DNA from: Parachryseolinea silvisoli
GTDB taxonomy: Bacteria > Bacteroidota > Bacteroidia > Cytophagales > Cyclobacteriaceae
Length of the DNA: 64,000 bases
Reading direction: 5' to 3'
Assembly (NCBI RefSeq): GCF_021190955.1
Contig: NZ_JAIOAO010000003.1
Coordinates: 806,001 to 870,000, forward strand
Of the stretch, positions 9,201-15,145 are shown one piece after another (position 1 is the stretch's first letter; each line of letters begins with the position of its first letter). Position numbers and translations under genes: made by a program. The notes beneath the pieces were generated by a model. It was not told the origin of the DNA. It saw only the letters and a list, made by a program, of their open reading frames with translations, and did no database searches.

Positions 9201-10753
9201 ACGCACAGAATCAGGCCGGCGGCATGAACGGTACAGTTACCGGCGCTACACTGACAGCAGACAGAGACGGCAACGCCAGCCAGGCCTATAATTTTGATGG
9301 TACGGACGATTATATTACGCTTCCGGGCTCGGCCGATGGCCTCTCGTTCATTCAGAACACGGGCGTTTTTACGATCACGGCGTTTATTAAGCTGAGCGAC
9401 CTGAGCGCTCGGAGTGTGATCATCGGCAGCTCAGGAACCGCCACGCGAAAAGGATTTTCCTTTGCCTACGACACCTACGGCAATGAGTATGGAACCCATA
9501 CGCTGCGGTTTAGCTCGACGACAGGCGACGCGGGCATTGTAAACGTCGGTGCGGGCAACGATTATGCCATCAATGACCTGAACTGGCACCACGTGGCCGT
9601 GGTGGGTGACGGGAAGTCGGTCCGTTTCTACCTGGACGGTGTTGCAAACGGTTATAGTACCACCATTACAAATCTGAGTACGGGGCCTTCGGCCAACGAC
9701 GTCGTGATCGGTGCGACCAGGAATTCGGCGACCGGTGTGGTGCTGCCGATGCATGGCGCTATCGACGAACTTCATATCTTTGACAAGGCCTTGAGCGATT
9801 CGGAGATCCGCCTGCTGGCGGCAGGGGCATCAACCGAAGACATCGACCAGGTGCTAAAGCCAGTGGATCGGTCGTACCGGTATGCCTATCAGGGGCAGTT
9901 CGCGGAGTTGGACAAGGAGACGGGGTGGAGTCATTTTGAGTCCCGGGAGTATGACGCCGTTATCGGCCGGTGGCTAGTGCCTGATCCTGCGGGGCAACAT
10001 TGGAGCCCCTATCTGGCCATGAGTAATAGCCCCGTGGTATCTGTGGACCCCAATGGCGAGATCGCCGGTACGATTATAGGAGCAGCGATTGGCGCGGGCA
10101 TCGCTGCCTGGAATGGTGAGAATGTTTGGAGGGGAGCACTATCAGGAGCTGTTGCCGGAGCTACATTTGATTTGATTGTCGGTTCTGCAATAGCCACCGG
10201 AGGTGCATCACTCCCTTTTATCATTGGCGCGGGGGCAGTTTCAGGAGCAGCGGGCGCTTTGACCGAGCAGGTTTGGGACGCTACTATTGAGGGAAAAGGT
10301 GGAACAGCGTTTAGTGCGCAAAAGACTTTGACGGGTGCTGTTTGGGGGGCTGCAGCTCCTATCGCGGGGAAGTTGATTGGAGCAGGTATCAGCAAACTTT
10401 GGTCACGTATACAACTGCCAAAGGGTATTGTTGAACCAGAGCCGACAATTAGGCTGAAAAATGGTCATTTAGCAGGGCAAACTCACCCTAGAACAGGTGT
10501 TCCATTTGACGATACCGGATTTCCAGACTTCTCAAGAAACCTGTACAGAGGGGGACCAAATGATGTTATTATAAGACCAACTGGCTCTCGAAGTGGTGAT
10601 TTTGCTGCAGCCAATAGCTTAGCGGGATATTCTTCTACTCCTAAGGGCTATACCTGGCATCACCATCAGTCAACGGGTAGAATGCAATTGGTTGAAACAA
10701 GTATCCATTCACAAACGGGTCACACGGGAGGTTTTGCATTGTGGCGACCTTAG
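6209..10753 (+). CDS. LRR-YD-LamG-RHS core polymorphic toxin with WHH nuclease tip
   Basis: The 1514-residue toxin has, in order: a signal peptide (to about 30, ending MAQ); plant-type leucine-rich repeats (about 70-330); an Ig-like domain (370-455); YD repeats (about 500-700) ending DHLGNVRALV; a LamG-like jelly roll (about 985-1210); and the RHS-associated core with GRWLVPDPAG at about 1254 and DPNGE ending at 1284. A glycine/alanine-rich hydrophobic linker (1286-1410) follows, then the tip. The tip has LAGQTHPRTGVPFD near 1420 and TWHHHQSTGRMQLV with W1483-H1486, then HTGG, which is the WHH signature of HNH/Endo VII nuclease toxins. Base composition becomes more AT-rich after the core, as expected for an exchanged tip. 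The predicted role is DNA cleavage in rival cells. The export route is not visible here, since no VgrG, PAAR or type VI genes are nearby. Confidence 0.88.
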   Translation: MMGTMTRLLSLIPRLVFLIGLFFYIPSMAQTNVVPDAVELAVLKKLYTDLGGDSWTKRTNWPTVGTWPATATSAVMGTWQGVTVQNGDIIGLSFPAANLVGTLPAEVGDLARLRTLRMDGNKLTGSIPVSLGDLSALTSLNLANNQLSGTLPSSLGNLTNLVQFIVWRNKLSGEIPASFSTWTQLTSLYLYENQFSGTLPALVGCTKLRYIHAHYNYFQGGIPASYSAFTALIELVVYNNDLSGELPSFVGNWVNLTQLLLHDNDFRGAFPSTIGNCTALANLQADNNAFTSLPQEVLNSPVLAAADFRNNALTTIPDFTGYSNNGQLVLSVQNNYLGFDKLERLFDPNNVSTLVPIVKTLQYKPQKVYDLVRRADTPENGTLQLMALSKGVNGNITWEKKSPAGTWINITTSNADASQQTYRIPNVTRDAAAVYRWKNENTRLGMTLQSDETDVRITDVERSGNQATPMYNGLATSVRWRTAKAQGTEGTDLTGMYLYEYDDRYQIRDASWAEVNNTLNTYSMGGNKFRLTGMSYDANGNIKSLHRYDDAGLEQHRFTYTYAPNKNQLTSVSGYTNAYKYDKVGRMVGEDKAAGDDQYVDYDVSGKVVAVYSDSLKRSGDKKVEYQYDDRGFRLTKINYLENRTTWYIRDASGNVLSVYEQEGIPALGNTHDVVETETPVYGSGKLGTYYPQQEGSVAYEVTDHLGNVRALVRENATTYTATMEDSGVESIQNPRVEELQYFLNLQETAKDDHWMNHTSPTATAVSDPSMSAYLYWNDTQGTQASDKATGPAIVLEVSPGDTVTAEAYVRYKEKEDYNHGNFDLTVLSMLLGNNFSFIGGFDGMTTSQATQSFGQALLGSTFFSDEAVNGLPYAYLSYIVFDAEMTAVASKRVRIPVEAGFGMNEETIPNSHERVFLKDPVVVPTAGKYIYVWVSNESPETEVWFDDFRVAHTTTFVSQSTDYGVWGDILRTTSTDAGLERQSIRKGLKGQYAFAGDAQNQAGGMNGTVTGATLTADRDGNASQAYNFDGTDDYITLPGSADGLSFIQNTGVFTITAFIKLSDLSARSVIIGSSGTATRKGFSFAYDTYGNEYGTHTLRFSSTTGDAGIVNVGAGNDYAINDLNWHHVAVVGDGKSVRFYLDGVANGYSTTITNLSTGPSANDVVIGATRNSATGVVLPMHGAIDELHIFDKALSDSEIRLLAAGASTEDIDQVLKPVDRSYRYAYQGQFAELDKETGWSHFESREYDAVIGRWLVPDPAGQHWSPYLAMSNSPVVSVDPNGEIAGTIIGAAIGAGIAAWNGENVWRGALSGAVAGATFDLIVGSAIATGGASLPFIIGAGAVSGAAGALTEQVWDATIEGKGGTAFSAQKTLTGAVWGAAAPIAGKLIGAGISKLWSRIQLPKGIVEPEPTIRLKNGHLAGQTHPRTGVPFDDTGFPDFSRNLYRGGPNDVIIRPTGSRSGDFAAANSLAGYSSTPKGYTWHHHQSTGRMQLVETSIHSQTGHTGGFALWRP

Positions 10754-10779
10754 ACATTAAAACTTAAATAAAATATACG

Positions 10780-11244
10780 ATGACAGTATTCTCACAGACG
10801 GAAAGAAAGTTAAGTCTATTGCAAATAGAAGAAATTGAAAGATTTGTAGAGTTAAATTTCCCCAATGACTACAAAAACCACTTGCTTGAGTTTAATGGGG
10901 GACAGTGCGATCCGAATATATTCGTTTTTGATGAGGACGGAAAGATGTCGGAATCTTCTATTGATTGGTTTCTGGCGATATATGAAGGGGAATATGACAA
11001 TCTTAGAAACTATATTGAAGTATATAAAATCCAAGAGAAGAGGATGCCATCAAACATGTTGCCGATAGCCCATGATCCGGGTGGGAACTTGATTTGTATA
11101 TCTTGCGCTGGGGATGATTTTGGTCGAGTTTATTTTTGGGATCACGAAAAAGAAGTCGATTATGGAAAGGCAAGTGATCAAGATTACTCGAATTTGTATC
11201 TGGTTGCCGATAATTTTAGAGGATTTATTGAAGGTTTGAAATAG
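10780..11244 (+). CDS. SUKH (SMI1/KNR4) family immunity protein
   Basis: This 154-residue cytoplasmic protein starts 26 bases after the WHH toxin. It shows the SUKH pattern: an N-terminal helix (LLQIEEIERFVELNFP), then the DYKNHLLEFNGG motif, a central WFLAIYEGEYDN helix, LPIAHDPGGNLICIS, and GDDFGRVYFWDHE. The C-terminal helix ends RGFIEGLK, so the domain is complete. SUKH proteins are known partners of nuclease-type polymorphic toxins including WHH. Position directly behind the tip makes it the probable antidote for this toxin. Residues about 35-133 are almost identical to the copy at 11907, while the first 30 residues differ. Confidence 0.88.
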   Translation: MTVFSQTERKLSLLQIEEIERFVELNFPNDYKNHLLEFNGGQCDPNIFVFDEDGKMSESSIDWFLAIYEGEYDNLRNYIEVYKIQEKRMPSNMLPIAHDPGGNLICISCAGDDFGRVYFWDHEKEVDYGKASDQDYSNLYLVADNFRGFIEGLK

Positions 11245-11265
11245 ATTGTACTTTTGTATCATGCT

Positions 11266-11863
11266 ATGAATTTTTTTTGAATTAGATTTTAAGTATAAAG
11301 CCAAAGATCCGGTTGCTTCTGCATTTGCTCCTGAAGCGTATTCTGCGGCACATGAGAATATTGCATTAGTAGCAGGGAAATCTGAACTTCCTTTTGATTT
11401 TTCTCTTATAAAGCTTGAATCAAGTAAATCGGGATTGGTGAAAAGTGATGATCTTACCGGGTTGGATCTTTGGCGTGATTATTTGTTGAATGGCTTGCGT
11501 TGGCCACTAATGTCGCCTAAAATGCGCAACGTCATCGAACATAATCTTACAGGTTCTGAAAAAATCGATTGGATAGCAGCAAACGTATATGGCGGCGATG
11601 AAAAAAGAACGTATTATGTTTTACGTTTCAAAGAAGAAAACGATGTTTTGGATCGCGTGAAAACAATGTTTGTTGAAGGTAGCGATATCATGATTCTTTC
11701 TCATTATTCGATTGCCAAAGTGAAAGGGTTGGCTTTGTTTGGTGTGCCGGGAATGTTTTGGGAAATTACTGCTTCAATTTATGTTAATGAAAATATGAAG
11801 AATGCTCTTCATGCAGCTAAGCTCACCGGTGTGAAGTTTGAGAAGATCGCGAATATTAGTTAA
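11266..11863 (+). pseudogene. Imm11-like (DUF1629) immunity gene, frameshifted in an 8-T run
   Basis: An ATG at 11266 reads MNFF and hits TGA at once. Removing one T from the run at 11271-11278 would open a 198-residue frame reading MNFFELDFKYKAKDP and continuing without a stop to TAA at 11861. In the sequence as given, only a TTG at 11435 or a rare ATT at 11270 could start the intact frame; the TTG would lose about 57 residues. The C-terminal half resembles Imm11/DUF1629 immunity proteins: LMSPKMRNVIEHN, TYYVLRF, VNENMKNALHAAKLTGVKFE. It lies between two SUKH copies, so it is probably a spare immunity gene from an older or alternative toxin tip. The break could be inactivation, a phase-variable tract or a sequencing error. 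The family call is moderate. Confidence 0.6.
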
Positions 11864-11906
11864 CACGGGTTCTTAAAATTCCCAACTGGAACGAACTGAG
11901 TCTGAT

Positions 11907-12308
11907 ATGGTAGCAATATTTCAACCTGAGGCGAAATTGGATGTTTTGCAGATAGAGGAGATTGAGAAAATTGTTGGTTTGCGATTTCCTGATGACTATA
12001 AAGAGCACTTGCTTGAGTTTAATGGGGGACAGTGCGATCTGAATATATTCGTTTTTGATGAGGACGGAAAGATGTCGGAATCTTCTATTGATTGGTTTCT
12101 GGCGATATATGAAGGGGAATATGATAATCTCAGAAGCTATATTGAAGTATATAAAGTCCTAGAGAAGAGGATGCCATCAAATATGTTGCCGATAGCCCAT
12201 GACCCGGTTGGGAATTTGATTTGTATATCTTGCGATGGGGATGATTTCGGTCGAGTTTATTTTTGGGATCACGAAAAAGAAGTCGATTATGGGAAGGCAA
12301 GTGGTTAG
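11907..12308 (+). CDS. Truncated second SUKH immunity protein
   Basis: The product is 133 residues, against 154 in the upstream copy. From about 12005 to 12303 its DNA nearly matches 10880-11178, but the first 30 residues are a diverged variant (MVAIFQPEAKLDVLQIEEIEKIVGLRFP). The frame stops at TAG right after YGKASG, where the full copy goes on with a final helix. It therefore looks like a recombinant: its own 5' end, a conversion tract from the first copy, and a new 3' end. Without the last helix it may be weak or inactive. Downstream bases encode a different coherent peptide in another frame. Confidence 0.7.
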   Translation: MVAIFQPEAKLDVLQIEEIEKIVGLRFPDDYKEHLLEFNGGQCDLNIFVFDEDGKMSESSIDWFLAIYEGEYDNLRSYIEVYKVLEKRMPSNMLPIAHDPVGNLICISCDGDDFGRVYFWDHEKEVDYGKASG

Positions 12309-12427
12309 TTTATGAGTCTGGACTTGATCTCACTAAGTTGGAATTCAAAGTGCATTCCGCAAACCCCGTTGCCGCTGAGCAAATTAAAGGGCTGCTGACT
12401 AACTACATTAAATACTTAAATGGATGA
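12302..12427 (+). pseudogene. C-terminal coding remnant fused to the truncated SUKH copy
   Basis: Directly at the point where the two SUKH copies stop matching (about 12303), a new frame reads WLVYESGLDLTKLEF, then KVHSANPVAAEQIKGLL, ending YIKYLNG at TGA 12425-12427. The amphipathic, protein-like composition and natural stop suggest the tail of a lost gene, perhaps another immunity or toxin gene. No start codon belongs to it. The family is unknown. The evidence is coding character plus coincidence with the recombination boundary. Confidence 0.4.
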
Positions 12428-12478
12428 TGTCAACTTGAGCTTGACTCCCATGTATGGGATCGGTTAGAAAGCTGTGAT

Positions 12479-12991
12479 ATGAATAATGTTTCTTTAAAAG
12501 GAGAGGATTTATTTTTGAGCCTAAATACTGAGTATCTTGTCATAGATGCTTTGTATTTAAATGATATCAGAAAATCACTAAATGAGGTGGATATACATAG
12601 TTTACAGGATATTCAGCAAAAAGTCTTTCCTTATAATGATTTTCCATTTGGAGTTGTGAACACAGGTGAAGATCGCAGACGGATAATTATGATTAAGAAT
12701 ATTAAAAAAGAGACATACAGTAATATGGGTAAAACAAAGGGCGTATGTTATTTTTCGTCCGATACTGGCCTACTGGTTGTGGTAGCTATGACTGCTTTTG
12801 TTGAATTTACTAAGAGTTTTGACTACGACCAGTTATTGTATACACTTACTGAGAATTTTAATGCGGAATATTGGATGAAGATTAACAGCCATCTTAAAGA
12901 AGGTGATGTTGGTTTAATTTTTTCCCCGGGTTTGCGATCGGGTTTCGAGTTTGATGGTGGTGGTACATATTCGTTGAGAGTTGAGGCATAG
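12479..12991 (+). CDS. Uncharacterised small protein in the immunity cassette
   Basis: I recognise no family. The 170-residue soluble protein has no signal peptide and no membrane segment. Its C-terminal third has a mixed pattern ending FSPGLRSGFEFDGGGTYSLR, and the centre has hydrophobic strands (GVCYFSSDTGLLVVVAMTAFV) and aromatic residues (FNAEYWMKIN). Size, cytoplasmic nature, AT-rich composition and position in an array of immunity genes all fit an additional immunity protein. That function is inferred from context only. Confidence 0.55.
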   Translation: MNNVSLKGEDLFLSLNTEYLVIDALYLNDIRKSLNEVDIHSLQDIQQKVFPYNDFPFGVVNTGEDRRRIIMIKNIKKETYSNMGKTKGVCYFSSDTGLLVVVAMTAFVEFTKSFDYDQLLYTLTENFNAEYWMKINSHLKEGDVGLIFSPGLRSGFEFDGGGTYSLRVEA

Positions 12992-13033
12992 CAGAAAGGA
13001 AAATTGGAGCTGCGATATTGATGCTATAAAAAA

Positions 13034-13327
13034 ATGAAAGACCTGGAGTGGTTTAAGAAAAACATATCGCCTGGTCTGAAGGGGTATGAATTGATTTATA
13101 AATCCTTTGAAGAAAAAGGAGATTTCGGATTCTTATCAAGAGTTGAGTTCATTTCTAACGTATTAGAGGGTAATGTTGACTTTTGGAGTTCGGGATGGTT
13201 AGACGTCTTCGTTTGGAGTAATGAAGTTAGGGATGTCGTTCTTAATGTTATGTTAGAGCCGCAGCAGGAAACGGAAAAAGACGATCTGTTTAAAACGTTG
13301 GAAAAGATGTTGACTGCGGTGGATTAA
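13034..13327 (+). CDS. Uncharacterised 97-residue acidic protein in the immunity cassette
   Basis: A short, acidic, mostly helical protein (MKDLEWFKKNISPGLKGYEL at the start), rich in tryptophan and phenylalanine, with no signal peptide. No family was recognised. It is the last + strand gene of the AT-rich cassette; beyond it, composition and strand both change. Its size and position fit a small immunity protein or a C-terminal piece of a larger one. The ATG follows a run of A and the frame does not continue upstream as anything recognisable. Confidence 0.45.
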   Translation: MKDLEWFKKNISPGLKGYELIYKSFEEKGDFGFLSRVEFISNVLEGNVDFWSSGWLDVFVWSNEVRDVVLNVMLEPQQETEKDDLFKTLEKMLTAVD

Positions 13328-13389
13328 CTATTTAATTGTAGACTCGGGAGATAAACGAAAGCTTGAATTGGCGGTGTCTTTTCTCGAGA

Positions 13390-14367
13390 CTAAACGAGTT
13401 CGTTGTGCAACATCTCGACAAGCCCTTCCTTCACTGAAATGATCGGGTGATACCCCAATAGCTTTTTCGCTTTATCATCGGAAACAATAAAGGGTAGCCC
13501 CAGCGTATTGACCATACCGGGATAGAGGGGCGGGGTGCTTTTAAACCCGAAGGTAGTCCAGATGAATGCGAAGATGTTCGCCATAGTCCGTGCCATGCCC
13601 AGGGATACCGTTTTGTTGGGTGCCTCCATGTTTTGGGTTTTCAGGATATCGGTGATGAACTGACGGAATTGGAGCTTCTCGCCGTCGGTTACAAAGAAGG
13701 CTTCTCCTCCGATTTTTGACTTTGCTGCCAGCGTCAGCGCGTGACATACATTTTGTACGTGGCAGGTAACAATCAGATGTGTGCCTCCATTGATAAAGGA
13801 AAGGTTTCCTTTTTCAGAGGCGGCCTTGATCTGCGGAAGGGCAGAGGTGTCGCCTTTGCCCCAGATGAGTGGCGGGCGAACGGCGATCGTTCGGAGTGTG
13901 GGACTGTTTGCTTTTAGGATCATCTGCTCGGCTTCGAGCTTTGTTCGTGAATAGCCGTCAATCAGATTATCGGACTGCGTTCGTTCATCGCCGTTCAGAA
14001 TAGGCTTTCCGTTCATGATCACGGAGGCAGCACCGAGGTAAACGAAATTGGGTACGTTGTTTTTCGTGGCGGCTTCCAGCAAAACCTTTGTTCCGCCAAC
14101 GTGGTCGTGCCACAGTTGTTTGCGCGACTTCCAGAAATCAACGGCGGCGGCCAGGTGGAATACGGTGTCGATACCCGCCAGGGCTGTGCGCAGCACGTCG
14201 GCGTTGTGAATGTCGCCCCGTATGGGTGTGGCACCGGCTTCGATGATCCGTTGGTCGGATTCAGGCGAGCGACTCAGGCCGAATACTTCGATGTTTTCTG
14301 ACGTTAGTTTTTTGATGAGATTCCGCCCGACAAAGCCCGATCCGCCTGTTACAAATACGCTTTTCAT
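13390..14367 (-). CDS. NAD(P)-dependent epimerase/dehydratase (extended SDR, 3-beta-HSD-like)
   Basis: This 325-residue extended short-chain dehydrogenase has the Rossmann glycine motif VTGGSGFVG at residues 6-14 and the catalytic YxxxK as Y139 and K143 (GYSRTKLEAEQ). An acidic segment GDIHN, near 51-55, normally contacts the cofactor ring. The later FVTDGEKLQFRQF and C-terminal arrangement resemble 3-beta-hydroxysteroid dehydrogenase-like members of NAD-dependent sugar or sterol enzymes. The substrate cannot be told from sequence. It lies 38 bases downstream of the Crp/Fnr gene on the same strand, so the two are probably one transcript. The gene may be a target of that regulator. Confidence 0.85.
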   Translation of the reverse strand: MKSVFVTGGSGFVGRNLIKKLTSENIEVFGLSRSPESDQRIIEAGATPIRGDIHNADVLRTALAGIDTVFHLAAAVDFWKSRKQLWHDHVGGTKVLLEAATKNNVPNFVYLGAASVIMNGKPILNGDERTQSDNLIDGYSRTKLEAEQMILKANSPTLRTIAVRPPLIWGKGDTSALPQIKAASEKGNLSFINGGTHLIVTCHVQNVCHALTLAAKSKIGGEAFFVTDGEKLQFRQFITDILKTQNMEAPNKTVSLGMARTMANIFAFIWTTFGFKSTPPLYPGMVNTLGLPFIVSDDKAKKLLGYHPIISVKEGLVEMLHNELV

Positions 14368-14405
14368 TTCCTTTGGTTTCTACAAAGGAGCAAGGTCGGC
14401 GGAAA

Positions 14406-15011
14406 CTAATTTTTGCTATTTCGCAAAAAGTCGGCCTGCATAAGCTGCTTTTTGATGTGGCTGAGGGTGTATTGGGATATTCCTAAAAAGGAGGCGATGT
14501 CAGCAGCCTTGACGTGATTGGCAATGTTAGGGAAGTATTCGAGAAACGCCAGATAGCGGTCCTTTGCTTCGCGTTGGAATAAGTCAGATCGAATCTTTAC
14601 TTTTTCGAATAGCGCTTTTTCCGTGATTCTTCTAAAAAGGTCGCTCCACTCCGCGATCTCTTTCTCAAATCTTTCCAGGATAGATCTGGAAAAAACAATG
14701 ACTTCGGTGTCACGCTCGGCCACGGCGGTGACCAATGACGGGATTCCACTGTTATAGCTGTCAACGTCGGCCAGGAAGTTTCCTGTGTCTGAGAAGTGCA
14801 CGGTGATCTCGTCGCCTTGATCATTACTGGAGTATAAACGGATAAGACCGTCCAGGAGAAAGTACTTCTCTTCAGGTTTTCCGCCTTCATCCCAAAGTGT
14901 ACTCCCTCTTTCATACGTTTGGAACTGAAGTGAGTCCCGAAGCAACGAAACAGATGGCGCGCCCAGGTGGCAGAACTGGTCGATGTAGGAAAGTAGTTTC
15001 TGCTCTTTCAT
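14406..15011 (-). CDS. Crp/Fnr family transcriptional regulator
   Basis: The 201-residue protein has a cyclic-nucleotide-binding-like beta barrel in its first 120 residues (YERGSTLWDEGGKPEEKYFLLDGLIRLY). A dimer helix follows, then a C-terminal winged helix-turn-helix (VKAADIASFLGISQYTLSHI) close to residue 180. The usual cAMP phosphate-binding signature is not obvious and there are no Fnr iron-sulfur cysteines at the N-terminus, so the ligand is unknown. It is divergent from the transglutaminase gene at 15146 and precedes the epimerase gene, an arrangement typical of local regulation. Confidence 0.85.
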   Translation of the reverse strand: MKEQKLLSYIDQFCHLGAPSVSLLRDSLQFQTYERGSTLWDEGGKPEEKYFLLDGLIRLYSSNDQGDEITVHFSDTGNFLADVDSYNSGIPSLVTAVAERDTEVIVFSRSILERFEKEIAEWSDLFRRITEKALFEKVKIRSDLFQREAKDRYLAFLEYFPNIANHVKAADIASFLGISQYTLSHIKKQLMQADFLRNSKN

Positions 15012-15097
15012 TTAGGTGTAATTTAAGAATACCTGGTAACTTTTACGACGATGTAATAATAGTCGCATTTTTCCAGGCGCGATAAATGCCCGGCGTT

Positions 15098-15105
15098 TAT
15101 CTTTG
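15098..15105 (+). promoter_or_regulatory. Candidate -7 box (TATCTTTG) for the transglutaminase gene
   Basis: The octamer TATCTTTG matches the Bacteroidota -7 consensus TAnnTTTG at every fixed position. It sits 41 bases before the ATG at 15146. A T-rich stretch lies upstream but without a clean TTG at -33. If this box is used, transcription starts after the in-frame ATG at 15086, which supports 15146 as the true start. Confidence 0.45.
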
Positions 15106-15145
15106 TTATTCGCAATTTCCTAACCTGCGTTGCGACCTGCCTGAC

